NCBI GenBank assembly: GCA_963759115.1
Contig: CAVWXT010000005.1
Location: 1,612,001-1,676,000 of the forward strand
DNA: 64,000 nt
DNA from: CAVWXT01 sp963759115
Lineage (GTDB): Bacteria; Planctomycetota; Planctomycetia; Pirellulales; Thermoguttaceae
Direction of reading: 5' to 3'
Shown here in pieces: positions 25,674 through 35,252 of this stretch. The first letter of the stretch is position 1. Each line of letters opens with the position of its first letter. The notes beneath the pieces were generated by a model. The model worked only from the letters and a program-made list of their open reading frames with translations, was not told the DNA's origin and ran no database searches. The position numbers and the translations under genes were made by a program.

Positions 25674-26331
25674 TCAGCCGGCAAAGTCTGATTCACGTGC
25701 CGCGATTGCACCGAAAAACTCGATGTGCTTCGAAAACCGAATTAACCAAAATGAGTGAAGGTTATCGTCACCGACGATTGTGTAGCCATACCGGCAGAAA
25801 TCCGGTGCGATTTCATTCCAGGTAAAGTCGGGCTGAAATGCCTTCGGCACCCTGAATCGCATGACGTCGCATAGTACGCGGGCATCACCAATCGCGGAAT
25901 CGAGTCCGTGGAAGTAACAGAGACCGCGGACTATCCGCCGCAAAATCAGGTTGAACCTGCGATCCTTCGCCGGGTAGATCATCTCACGTTCGCCGTTCGG
26001 GGTATCCACCGAAACAAGTCGATCGGTAAAGTCTCTTAACCGGCGCGCTCCATCGCATTTCAAGAGGCTCCGCCGCATGCTCTCGTAGCGAATATCTTTG
26101 ACAATCCGATCGGGATTCCAGATGGCGATCATTATGTTTCGGAAGTGGGGCTCCGCGTCTTCCCAAAGAGCTTTGCAGTCGGTGCATTCGGGTACGGTGA
26201 TACGCTGCGCTTGCGGTAATGTGTCGGGGTAGAGTGACCGCGGGACCACGTGACCCTTGGTCCGACGTGGCGCGTGTCGTCCCGCAGTAGGCACATGGAT
26301 GGCTTCGGAGCGTCACTGCGTATGCCTCCAA
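25674..26331 (-). CDS. HNH-like zinc-finger endonuclease domain protein (frame break near 26265)
   Basis: The upstream frame opens with 'LRSHPCAYCGTTRAT' (first CxxC). The downstream frame continues 'KGHVVPRSLYPDTLPQAQRI' then 'TVPECTDCKALWEDAEPHFR' (second CxxC). Together these make the C-x2-C...H-V-V-P-R-S...C-x2-C pattern of HNH-like nucleases, with one base out of phase near 26265. Start is a TTG at 26331 or GTG at 26316; no ATG fits. The C-terminal half is not recognised. About 215 residues in total. Likely part of the defence island with the TIR and methyltransferase-nuclease genes. Confidence 0.55.
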
Positions 26332-26466
26332 GAGACTCGCGTTCTGTCTCCTAACTTACCCTCTAACCTGGTTTCCACTTCTGTGGGAAACCGTAAAGCG
26401 GTCGGAAGTCTCTATTCTTCACAGAACCGGGGCCGACGGACAGTTCCAGCAAATCAAAGACTCCCT

Positions 26467-28101
26467 CTATTCGTCTTGTTCGCGATCAAGAATATTGGTT
26501 TGTCTCTCTACAGGCTTGCGGCTTGCCCGTGGGGCTTTCTTGAACGTACGAATATCTCGGCTTGGCGGAGCGTCAATCGTCTTGCCTTCCAACAATTCGC
26601 CTACGGTGAGAATCTGTAGTTTGGGGTGTTTGGTGTTCCACGCAACACAGTCATAGAACCCGGCGCTTGCCGCCTCTTTTCGCATCAGGGCCGTAGGGTC
26701 TTCCATCGTGATGAGCAGCCCCATTGCAGCTTTTTCCCGGTCAACGACCCCGCGCAAGTCCCTTACGTGCGCGGGGCCGGTGTTCCCCGCCTTCACTGAG
26801 ATAATGATTTGCTTAGTCTTGCCTGACTCCGCCTCATCGTGAAAGAAGATTCGGCCGTCAATTCCCCGGTCTGCGCCTTTCTTCTGTTCCACGGGTCGGG
26901 CGTTGACAAGTCCTAGTGCCCACCACTGGAATTGATACGGGTCTTCTGCCGCTAGGGTCTGTGCATCGGCAACCGTTGTCGGTTCCCCGATTACCTGATA
27001 GTCCAGTTTGCCAAAAGCGGTCTGTAGCCGATGCTTCATTAGCGTTACGGCAAGGTGCGTAACGTCAATTCCGATCCATCCGCGGTTAATTTTCTGCGCC
27101 ACAGCAATGGCCGTGCCGCAACCGCAGAACGGATCAAGCACCGTGTCACCCTCATTGCTGCTTGCGGATATGATCCGTTCAAGCAAGGCTTCCGGTTTCT
27201 GTGTGGGATAGCCTAGGAACTCAGCGGCCCGGTTGTTGATTAGTGGAACGTCGCCCCAAAATGCTTGTAGGGCCACACCGGGCATTTCGTCCAGATACCG
27301 TTTGTAATATGGGTAGCCAGAAGATGAAAAACCGATGCGACCTTGTGCTAGTAAATGCTCTCGCTCCTCATGTGTCCCCGATGCCCAATGGCGACCGTGG
27401 GCAGTAGGATCATACCCATGCCAAGGTTCGCCAGACGCGCCGTTCCGTACCCCAGCGCCGGTAAGGTTGTCTCGCCTCCATCGCCGACCGTCAGAATCTT
27501 GATGCCTGTAATTCTCGGCAACGTAATCAGGATCGTAGGGGGTGTACTGGGGGTTCCATGTGTACGAATCGCCTTTCGTATAAAAGAGGATGGTGTCGAA
27601 ATTGGGGCCGAATCTCTTGGAAGCGCTATGCGCGCCGGTTCTTTTCCAAGCAATCTCATTCTTGAAGGTCTTCGGAGAAAAGACAGCATCCATTAGCACC
27701 TTGAGGTAGTGGCACGCCGTGGGGTCGCAATGCAAGTAGATGCTGCCGGTTGGTTTCAAGACCCGATGCAATTCCCTCAACCGCGGCGCCATCATCGACA
27801 AGTAGGCCAGCATATCGCTTTCGCCCAACACGGTGCGGAAAGCTTGCATCGCGAGAGAGACTTGCCCACCCGCCTCTACGACTTCCTCAAAGGCGGCAGC
27901 GGCGGATTGGTCCCATTGCCAAGTATCCTCAAAGGCGCGAATCTGCGCAGCCGACCGGCTGCCGTCTTGCTCTTGAAAGAGGACGTTGTAGTTCTGGTCC
28001 GACTTGAATGGCGGGTCCAAGTAAACCAGGTCAACCGATTCGTCGGCAACGTGCCGGCGCAGAACGTCCAAGTTGTCGCCATAGTAGAGAGTGTTTTTCA
28101 T
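26467..28101 (-). CDS. Beta-class DNA methyltransferase fused to an Mrr-like nuclease domain
   Basis: 544 residues. The methyltransferase has motif IV 'LVYLDPPFKSDQNYNVLF' early and motif I 'DTVLDPFCGCGTAIAVAQKI' late, the IV-then-I order of the beta class, with 'HCDPTACHYLKVLMDAVF' and 'NEIAWKRTGAHSASKRFGPN' between. After about residue 400 a PD-(D/E)xK/Mrr-type domain follows: 'GADRGIDGRIFFHDE' (Asp), 'KQIIISVKAGN' (x-K) and 'HVRDLRGVVDREKAAMGLLI'. One polypeptide that both modifies and may cut DNA resembles type IIG or type IV-related systems; the recognition site is unknown. The ATG at 28101 is clear. No separate specificity subunit is present. Confidence 0.8.
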   Translation of the reverse strand: MKNTLYYGDNLDVLRRHVADESVDLVYLDPPFKSDQNYNVLFQEQDGSRSAAQIRAFEDTWQWDQSAAAAFEEVVEAGGQVSLAMQAFRTVLGESDMLAYLSMMAPRLRELHRVLKPTGSIYLHCDPTACHYLKVLMDAVFSPKTFKNEIAWKRTGAHSASKRFGPNFDTILFYTKGDSYTWNPQYTPYDPDYVAENYRHQDSDGRRWRRDNLTGAGVRNGASGEPWHGYDPTAHGRHWASGTHEEREHLLAQGRIGFSSSGYPYYKRYLDEMPGVALQAFWGDVPLINNRAAEFLGYPTQKPEALLERIISASSNEGDTVLDPFCGCGTAIAVAQKINRGWIGIDVTHLAVTLMKHRLQTAFGKLDYQVIGEPTTVADAQTLAAEDPYQFQWWALGLVNARPVEQKKGADRGIDGRIFFHDEAESGKTKQIIISVKAGNTGPAHVRDLRGVVDREKAAMGLLITMEDPTALMRKEAASAGFYDCVAWNTKHPKLQILTVGELLEGKTIDAPPSRDIRTFKKAPRASRKPVERQTNILDREQDE

Positions 28102-28430
28102 GGCGCAATTCTACCACGATACCCGAAAGACACCATGTTAGTTTACCCACTCGGCACACGGTATCGGGTCGCTGGTGCGCGGGGTTGCAATCGGCCTGCG
28201 GGCCCCTGGTCCTAAAAACGCTGTTGACGGCCGGCTGGAAATAGTGTATACGTGTGTATATGTTTTGGCGGCGATCGGCCATTCACCCCCAATGCCGCGG
28301 CTCTAGAGGACGAAAAAAAGGCGCCAGTAAGCCACCTCGCAGAGACGCCCCTTGGGCGAAGGGGCGGCCGCTTGTTGTTTGGCAACTTGGTCCCTTTTCG
28401 AGACCGTGCGTCTTTCCGCATCCGTGGAGT
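28102..28430. other. Intergenic stretch without a recognisable gene
   Basis: 329 bases between the methyltransferase-nuclease gene and the IS4-like element. It holds an AT-rich 'gtgtatacgtgtgtatatg'-like patch near 28240 but no frame with a credible ribosome site. It may contain the promoter of the methyltransferase gene. Confidence 0.4.
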
Positions 28431-28492
28431 GCGGCGATTCATCAGCCTTTTTCTAGGGCTTATTAATTTTACCTTCTGTCGGCGGGGGCAGG

Positions 28493-30302
28493 CTACCGGA
28501 AGCGGAAGTCGAGTTCGAATCCATAGAGCCAGGGGATGCCTGGCGCGACGCCTTCGGCCCTGAGCTTGGCCGGCAAGTCTTCGTACTCGGCCCGCAGGCG
28601 TTCCGCGTTAGGAGCATTGTAGTAGGTAACGAGGATGGTATTGTCCTTCACGCGGATGTCGCCGTCCAGTCCGCGGAAGATATCGGACGCCAAGTGTCTG
28701 GCATCCCAGTGTGCGAAGGGCTCTCCAAGTCGCTTGCGGAACTGATGGATCACGGTCTGCGCCACCAAGGCCGTCGTCATTTGGCCGTAACGGATGTTGG
28801 TGTTCATCGTGCCCGCCCGTCTCCAACCTAACGACTGGTCGAAGTTGAAGAACTCCTCGATGTGCCAGCGATGGGGATAATCGCGGGTGAGGGCGTCGAG
28901 CGGATCGCGGTTGGTGGTGGAGAAGAAGCCGTTGAACTGCCAATCCTCGGGTGCTCTCCCTGGCGTTGCACGAGTTCGTAGTACGGGCCGCCGCGGCTAT
29001 GGTGGGGCGTGTAGCGCAGGACTGCCGTGGCGTAGCCCGCCCAATGGGGCTTAAATACCGCGGCCGGAATCTGCCGCCAGCGCTTCCGGTCGCTCTGCCG
29101 GTTGGGGATGGGCGTGATGAGGTCGAAGGAGGTCTCCGTATGGACGTAGTCTACCAGTTCCACGGCGAAGTGCTCCGTGTCGGCGGCCACCAACGTGTGC
29201 TCCGGCAGCGGCGCGAGGATTTCCCCGGCCATGCGCAGCAACTCAGGCGTCGCCTGGCTCACGGTCCGGGCGGAATTGGCCACCGTGAAACACAGCGGCT
29301 GCGCGCTGTCGCCATCCAGGCAGAAGAAGGTCTGCGCCGTCTTGATGGGCCGGGAGCCGCTCTCCTTCTGTGCCTGCGCATGTGCCGCTGGCTGTAGCTC
29401 GGGCGCGGTGCGGGTCGATCAGCAGCAGTTTTCCTTGGTAATGCCCGGAGGCACGGCGGAGTTTCCCCAAGGCCACCTGCAGTTCCTGGGTGTGGGCCAC
29501 GCTCGCGCCGCCCAGCACCTCATGCACCGTAGTGTCCTCCGCCAGGAAGGGCAGTCCGTTGAGGGTCTCGAAGCCGCGGAGCGTCAAGCAACGCCCCGCG
29601 CGGAGCCCGTTGCTGCACAGCGCCGCTTCATGCACCAGTTGCAGCGCCAGGCGCGGTTCGATCCGCTCGGCGGGCTGTTGCGTCCAGGCGCGGAGCAGGT
29701 CCCACGTCCCCAGCCGCAGGTGTTCTGCGACCAACAGCCAGAGGCCCGCCATGTTGTCGCTGATCTTATCGGCCAGCCGCTGGCGGACGCCGCGTTCAAT
29801 GCTCCTCGGATCGCCTTCGACGTGCTGGACCAGTTTGTGAGTGAGCCGCGCCTCGACGGGTTCGCTTTCCGGCCTGGGGCGGAACCTGTGGAGTTTTTTT
29901 TTGCAGGCCGTACTCGGCCAGCACCCTTTCCACGCTGCGGATGCTGATCGTCCAACCGCTCTGCACGAGCTTTTGGGCGATCACCTGCGGCGAAGCCTCG
30001 GGATCCAGGAAGCGGTGCCGCACCACTTGGCGGACAACTTCCGCCGTGCGGCGGTAATGGGTTTTCGGGCCGCGCTTCTGATTGTCCAGCGCCCGTGCGC
30101 CCTGTTTGGCGAAGGCGGTGCGGAGTTGGAAGTAGCGCTGGCGGCTATAGCCGAACTTGCGGGCGGCCTGGAGTGGCCCCAGGCCGTCGCATTCCCCTTC
30201 CGTGAGCATCAGCAGTTTTGGGGTGATATGGTCGTCGTCGGGGACCTTCAATTGACCGGCGAGGCCGACCAGGACGTGTTTCTTCCGATCGAACTGTGCC
30301 AT
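28493..30302 (-). pseudogene. IS4-like transposase, broken into several frames
   Basis: Joined across frames, this is a transposase of about 600 residues. The N-terminus has 'MAQFDRKKHVLVGLAGQLKV', an HTH ('GPLQAARKFGYSRQRYFQLR') and a second helical domain. The DDE core includes 'HTLVAADTEHFAVELVDYVH'. The C-terminus has 'YPHRWHIEEFFNFDQ', the Y-x2-R-x3-E signature of the IS4 group, ending 'PGIPWLYGFELDFRFR'. The ATG at 30302 has 'GGAGGAGGC' just upstream. At least three frame breaks (near 29885, 29390 and 28950) suggest either an inactive copy or sequence errors. Confidence 0.7.
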
Positions 30303-30389
30303 GTCTGCCTCCTCCATAAACGCAGTGGGCTTGCCCGGCCGCGCGGCCGGTTCTTCTGCCAAGATGATAACAGGAAGGGGCACAAAAGG

Positions 30390-30477
30390 CTAATTAAATA
30401 TGGCGGATTATGCCTCATTACCTAACCATTTGCTGCGTATAGACTTACATTATCCGCCATTTTAATTAGTCTATCAA
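30390..30477 (-). promoter_or_regulatory. Transposase promoter within an inverted repeat
   Basis: Minus-strand TTGATA (30472-30477) and GATAAT (30449-30454), 17 bases apart, about 140 bases upstream of the transposase ATG. The -10 side and spacer overlap one arm of an imperfect 21-bp inverted repeat (30390-30411 and 30449-30469, 'ctaattaaaatggcggataa'). The mRNA would carry only the inner arm. The palindrome could be a transposase or host-factor binding site. Confidence 0.4.
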
Positions 30478-30708
30478 GTGCCCGGCGTGGCCAGTATCGC
30501 GACAAGAACCGGACGGCTTGCTATGATAGGGGCCAATCAATAAGCCCTAGAAAAAGGCTGATAAGTCGCCGCTTTTTCTGTGTGGCCGCGTTGTGTGACA
30601 CTCCGGACCGTTCCACGAAAAGCGGCGATCAATCGCCGCAGTCCAAAAAACGCAGGGACTCTACGCCCCGGCCTTGTGGGGCGTCCCGCGGTCAGAGAGA
30701 ATGGGCCA

Positions 30709-31560
30709 ATGGACTGGCAAAATGGGTGTTTGCTGTTTGTCGCGGCGGTGCTCGGCGGCGCGGTCAATGCCGTGGCCGGCGGAGGGACGCTGCTGACGTT
30801 CCCCGCCCTCCTTTGGGCGCAGCAGGTGGCGAAGGTGGCCAACGCCACCAGCACGGTGGCCCTGTGGCCGGGGGCACTGAGCAGTTTCTGGACCTACCGA
30901 TCCGAGTTGCGGAGCAGTTGGCGCGAGTTGGCTGTGTTGGCCATTCCCAGCTTCGCGGGCGGCATTCTCGGCGCCGTGCTGCTGCTGAAGACCGACAACG
31001 CCACCTTCGACACGATCGTGCCCTACTTGATCCTCTTGGCGACACTGTTGTTCATCGCCCAAACACCGCTGGCTCGATGGCGGGCCCGCCGCTCCGCGCA
31101 ACTCGGGATCGACAACGGGTCCGGGCCGGCTGCCGCTCCCGAATACGGCAACCCCACGTCGTTGCTGCGCTGGGCTTTCGTGCTGGTGTTTCAGTTCATG
31201 GTGGGAGTGTACGGCGGGTATTTCGGCGCGGGCATCGGCATCCTCATGCTGGCCGCCTTCGGATACCTGGGCTTCACCAACATCCACCACATGAATGCGC
31301 TCAAGAACCTCAATGCCATGTGCATCAACGGCATTGCGGCGGCGATGTTCATCGGCAAGGGGCTGGTCGATGGCAAGGCGCTGGTCGATTGGCGTCTGGC
31401 CGTGTTGATGGCGGCCGGCGCCATTTTCGGCGGCTATGCGGGGGCCGGCACGGCACGCCGCGTGGGTCAAACCGCCGTGCGGCGGGTCATCATTCTCATC
31501 GGCTTTTCCCTCACAATCTGGCTGCTGCTGCGGCAGATGGGAGTGACTTTGCCCTGTTGA
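30709..31560 (+). CDS. TauE/SafE (TSUP) family membrane permease
   Basis: 283 residues from the ATG at 30709 ('MDWQNGCLLFVAAVLGGAVN'). The TSUP pattern is seen twice: 'AVNAVAGGGTLLTFPALLW' in the first half and 'GVYGGYFGAGIGILMLAAFG' in the second, with about eight transmembrane helices in all. Family members export sulfite, sulfoacetate or related anions or import sulfur compounds; substrate unknown. 'NALKNLNAMCINGIAAAMFI' is typical. The gene stands alone upstream of a GH109-like oxidoreductase. Confidence 0.85.
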   Translation: MDWQNGCLLFVAAVLGGAVNAVAGGGTLLTFPALLWAQQVAKVANATSTVALWPGALSSFWTYRSELRSSWRELAVLAIPSFAGGILGAVLLLKTDNATFDTIVPYLILLATLLFIAQTPLARWRARRSAQLGIDNGSGPAAAPEYGNPTSLLRWAFVLVFQFMVGVYGGYFGAGIGILMLAAFGYLGFTNIHHMNALKNLNAMCINGIAAAMFIGKGLVDGKALVDWRLAVLMAAGAIFGGYAGAGTARRVGQTAVRRVIILIGFSLTIWLLLRQMGVTLPC

Positions 31561-31624
31561 TCCTCCAGCGGCGGATTGATCTGGGGCGCCACACCTGATA
31601 CAACGAAGGCAAGAAGGAGAACCT

Positions 31625-33003
31625 ATGAATACGACCACGTACCAATCAAACGGCGACTGTCGCCGCCGGGATTTCCTCAAGCTCAGTGCGATCGGCGGAC
31701 TGGGGCTGGCGATGGGCAACCTGGCTCTCGCGGGAAGCGCCGCCGCAAGTGCGCCCGGCACGCCCTTCGGCCTCCCGAAGGTCCCGCCCATCGATCCGGT
31801 GCGAATCGGCTTCGTCGGCGTCGGCGGCATGGGCACCAATCACGTGGGCAACATGCTCAGGATCGAAGGGGTCGAGATCCGCGCGGTCTGCGACATCGTC
31901 GAGAGCAAGGCGGCGCGGGTGCAAGCGATGGTCGTGAAAGCCGGCCAGCGGAAGCCCGAGGCCTATACCCGCGGAGAAACCGATTTCCAGCGTCTCTGCC
32001 AGCAGGAGGACCTGGACCTGGTATTCACCGCCACGCCCTGGGAGTGGCACGTGCCGGTTTGCCTGGCGGCCATGATCAACGGCAAGCACGCGGCCACGGA
32101 GGTGCCCGCGGCGGTGACGCTTGGAACAGTGCTGGCAGTTGGTGGAAACGGCGGAGAAGACCGCCCGGCACTGCGTCATGATGGAGAACTGCTGCTACGA
32201 CCGGACGGAACTGATGATCTTGAACATGGTCCGGAAAGGTCTCTTGGGCGAGTTGACTCACGCGGAATGCGGCTACCTGCACGATCTGCGCGCGCTCAAG
32301 CTCAGCGACGCCGGCGAAGGGCTGTGGCGGCTCGCGCATGCCGATGAAGCGCAACGGCGATCTCTATCCCACGCACGGACTGGGACCGATTGCACAGTGC
32401 ATGAACATCAACCGGGGTAACCAGTTCGTCCGCCTCGTCTCGATGGGCAGCCAATCGCGGGGACTGCAACTGTTCGCGGCCCAAGCCTTCGGGCCGGATA
32501 GCCCGAAGGCCCGGCAGCAGTATGTCTTGAGCGACGTGGTCACCACGTTGATCCAGACCGCTGCGGGGCAGACCATTACGATCAACCACGACACCGACTC
32601 GCCGCGCCCCTACAGCCGCGGCATTCTCGTGCAAGGCACCAAGGGAATTGTCCGCAAGTATCCCGAAGAGAAGATCCACGTCGAAGGGAAGACCAAGGGA
32701 CACGACTGGGAATCGCTGGCCTCCTATCGCGAAGAGTACGAGCATCCGTTGTGGAAGACCATTGCCGAGCGCTCAAAGGGGGCGGGCCACGGCGGCATGG
32801 ACTTCATCGAAGACTTCCGCTTGATCCAGTGCCTGCGTACGGGCACGGCCACCGACTGGGACGTCTACGACGCGGCGGCGTGGAGCGCGGTTTCGGCCTT
32901 GAGCGAACGCTCGATCCGCGAGAACAGCACGTCGGTCGACTTCCCCGACTTCACCCGCGGCAACTGGAAGACGCGGCCGCCGCTGGGCATCGTTTCGGGG
33001 TGA
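31625..33003 (+). CDS. Tat-exported Gfo/Idh/MocA-family protein, GH109-like (two frame breaks)
   Basis: The N-terminus has a Tat signal 'RRRDFLKLSAIGGLGLAMGN'. The NAD-binding Rossmann domain is 'RIGFVGVGGMGTNHVGNMLR', then 'LDLVFTATPWEWHVPVCLAA'. The C-terminal part, 'GGMDFIEDFRLIQCLRTGTA', 'TDWDVYDAAAWSAVSALSER' and 'VDFPDFTRGNWKTRPPLGIV', closely matches GH109 alpha-N-acetylgalactosaminidases, which cleave by an NAD-dependent redox mechanism. About 455 residues in total. Frames break near 32115 and 32336; sequence on each side is well conserved, so I treat these as errors. Start at 31625 follows 'AAGGAGAACCT'. Probably acts on extracellular glycans in the periplasm. Confidence 0.8.
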
Positions 33004-33020
33004 AGGTTGTTCCGGCTTGT

Positions 33021-33116
33021 GTAGGGTGGGTCGAGCGAAGCGAGCCCCACCAACCGCGCGTCTGAGATTGCGTCTAAGCATCGTTGGTGGGGCTCGCTTC
33101 GCTCGACCCACCCTAC
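33021..33116. repeat. Perfect 34-bp inverted repeat
   Basis: Arms 33021-33054 and 33083-33116 are exact complements ('gtagggtgggtcgagcgaag' then 'cgagccccaccaac'). Intergenic between the GH109-like gene and the ABC-F gene. A dispersed REP-type element known in outline from many environmental bacteria. Confidence 0.85.
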
Positions 33117-33187
33117 ATCCCTTCTCGACAATTCCTTGCTGCAACTTGCCCTTGCCCTCTCCCGGCGGGAGAGGCAACAATGCACTG

Positions 33188-35098
33188 ATGGCACTGATTT
33201 CGCTTCGCGACGTTTCTTTGGGCTTCCGCGGTCCGCTGGTATTGGATCAAGCCAACCTCATACTGGAGCCCGGCGAACGGGTTTGCCTTTTGGGCCGCAA
33301 CGGAACGGGCAAGACCACGCTCTTGCGGCTGATCCAGGGCGAAATCGATGCGCCGCAGGGTGAGATCGCCCGGCAACAGGGGCTGGTGACCGCGATGCTC
33401 GCACAGGAAGTGCCCCAAGGGCTCACCGGCACGGTGTTCGACGAGGTGGCCCGCGGATTGGGACCCCGGGCCGAACTCCTGGCCGAGTACCACCATCTGG
33501 CGCACCAATTGGCGCTTCACGGGAGCGACGAATTGCGGGCCCGGCTCGACCGCGTCCAACACGCCCTGGAGATCGACGGCGGTTGGTCGATGCACCAGGA
33601 GGTCGAGGCCATTCTCTCTCGCATGGCCCTGGAACCGGACGCCGACGTGGGCAGTCTCTCGGCCGGCGTGAAGCGCCGCGTGCTGCTGGCCAAGGCCCTG
33701 GTGCGCAGCCCCGACGTCCTCCTTCTCGACGAGCCCACCAACCACCTCGACGTGGACGCGATCCGCTGGCTCGAAGAGTTTCTGCTCCGCTACCGGGGAA
33801 CGATTCTATTCGTCACGCACGACCGGGCGCTGTTGCGGAGGCTGGCAACCCGCATCATCGAGCTCGATCGCGGCCAGTTGACGAGTTGGTCGTGCGACTA
33901 CGAGACGTATCTGCAGCGGAAAGAGGCGGCGTTGGAGGCCGAGGCCCGGCAGCGGGCCGAGTTCGACAAGAAGCTGGCCAGGGAGGAGGTCTGGATTCGC
34001 ACGGGAATTCAGGCTCGCCGTACTCGCAATGAAGGCCGGGTGCGTGCCCTGGAGAAGCTGCGGAGCGTCCACAGCGCCCGCCGCGATCAGCCGGGCGAGG
34101 TCCGCATGGAGATCCAGGAAGCCGAGCGGTCGGGGCGGCTGGTGATCGAGGCCAGGAACGTCAGCGCCGGCTATGGCGGGCCGGCGATCATCCGCGATTT
34201 CTCCACGATGATCATGCGCGGCGACCGGGTCGGGCTGATCGGCCCGAACGGATCGGGCAAAACGACCTTGTTGCGTCTGCTGCTGGGCCAGTTGCCGCCG
34301 CAGGGCGGGACTGTCCGCCACGGCACGAATCTCGACGTGGCCTACTTCGATCAACTCCACGCCCAGTTGGACAACGCGAGATCCGTGCGCGACAATGTCC
34401 GCGACGGGGCCGACACGATCGAGATCAACGGCCGGCGACGGCACATCATCGGCTACCTGGAGGCTTTCCTCTTCACACCGGAGCAGGCCGCTGGCCCCGT
34501 GTCGCGTCTGTCGGGCGGCGAGCGCAACCGCTTGCTGCTGGCCCGGCTGTTGACCAAACCGTCCAACGTGCTGGTGATGGACGAGCCCACCAACGACCTC
34601 GACATCGAAACCCTGGAACTGCTGGAAGAATTGCTTGTCGAGTATCCGGGCACGCTGCTGCTGGTGAGCCACGACCGCGAGTTCGTCAACAACGTGGTCA
34701 CCAGCACACTGGTTCTGGAGGGCGAGGGCCGGGTCAAGGAATACGCCGGCGGATACGACGATTGGCTCCGGCAGCGGCAAGTCGAGCTGGCCACGGAGAA
34801 GACCGAAAAGACCGAGCCGGCCAAAGAGCGAGCAAGGCTGGCAGCGCCGCCGAAGGAACGTCCCCGGCGGTTGACCTACGCGGAACAACGGGAGCTGGAG
34901 GCGCTGCCCGAGCGAATCGAGGTGCTTGAAACGCAAATCGGCGAACTGCACCAGGCGATGGCCGATCCGGCGTTCTATCGCCAGGATTCGAGCGAGATCG
35001 TGAAGACGAACACCCGCCTGCAATCCCTGGAGAAGGAACTGGCCGAAGTGTACGAGCGGTGGGACGTTTTGGAGACGCTGCGAGCGCAGAGCCAGTAA
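33188..35098 (+). CDS. ABC-F family ATPase (Uup/EttA-like)
   Basis: 636 residues from the ATG at 33188 ('MALISLRDVSLGFRGPLVLD'). Upstream frame to 33017 reads through a repeat and is rejected. Two ATP-binding domains are present: Walker A 'LLGRNGTGKTTLLRLIQ' and 'LIGPNGSGKTTLLRLLLG', signature 'LSAGVKRRVLLAKALV' and 'LSGGERNRLLLARLLT', and Walker B 'VLLLDEPTNHLDVDAIRW' and 'VLVMDEPTNDLDIETLEL'. A charged linker lies between, and a C-terminal coiled coil ('ALPERIEVLETQIGELHQAM') follows. No membrane segment. ABC-F proteins act on ribosomes (translation factors or antibiotic resistance) or in DNA maintenance. The C-terminal coiled coil is as in Uup. Confidence 0.9.
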   Translation: MALISLRDVSLGFRGPLVLDQANLILEPGERVCLLGRNGTGKTTLLRLIQGEIDAPQGEIARQQGLVTAMLAQEVPQGLTGTVFDEVARGLGPRAELLAEYHHLAHQLALHGSDELRARLDRVQHALEIDGGWSMHQEVEAILSRMALEPDADVGSLSAGVKRRVLLAKALVRSPDVLLLDEPTNHLDVDAIRWLEEFLLRYRGTILFVTHDRALLRRLATRIIELDRGQLTSWSCDYETYLQRKEAALEAEARQRAEFDKKLAREEVWIRTGIQARRTRNEGRVRALEKLRSVHSARRDQPGEVRMEIQEAERSGRLVIEARNVSAGYGGPAIIRDFSTMIMRGDRVGLIGPNGSGKTTLLRLLLGQLPPQGGTVRHGTNLDVAYFDQLHAQLDNARSVRDNVRDGADTIEINGRRRHIIGYLEAFLFTPEQAAGPVSRLSGGERNRLLLARLLTKPSNVLVMDEPTNDLDIETLELLEELLVEYPGTLLLVSHDREFVNNVVTSTLVLEGEGRVKEYAGGYDDWLRQRQVELATEKTEKTEPAKERARLAAPPKERPRRLTYAEQRELEALPERIEVLETQIGELHQAMADPAFYRQDSSEIVKTNTRLQSLEKELAEVYERWDVLETLRAQSQ

Positions 35099-35153
35099 TT
35101 GCGGCGTTCGTGCAGGTTCTCACCCGCCAACGGCGGGCGGGCTCGCCGCTGAC

Positions 35154-35252
35154 TTATCCACCGCCGCCCTCCGCCGGCAACCGCGCAGGAATCGGCAGCT
35201 TGATGGTGACTTGCGTGCCGCGGCCCAGTTCGCGCTGCAGGGCGATTCGACT
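35154..35252 (-). pseudogene. C-terminal remnant of a histidine kinase paralogue
   Basis: The minus strand reads 'RIALQRELGRGTQVTIKLPI' then 'PARLPAEGGGG' and stop. This matches the last 31 residues of the intact kinase at 37540-38274 ('RIALQSEVGRGTQVTIKLPI' then 'PARLPAEGIG'). The rest of the paralogue is absent; the next base begins the stop codon of the NYN gene. A relic of a duplication or gene replacement. Confidence 0.75.

Larger units (their letters stand above)
28431..30576. mobile_element. IS4-superfamily-like insertion element with 38-bp terminal inverted repeats
   Basis: The ends match as inverted repeats: left 28431-28468 reads 'gcggcgattcatcagccttt' then 'ttctagggcttatta'; right 30537-30576, read inward, is 'gcggcgacttatcagccttt' then 'ttctagggcttattg'. 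One transposase occupies the minus strand inside. Length about 2.15 kb. No convincing target duplication can be read. Confidence 0.75.
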
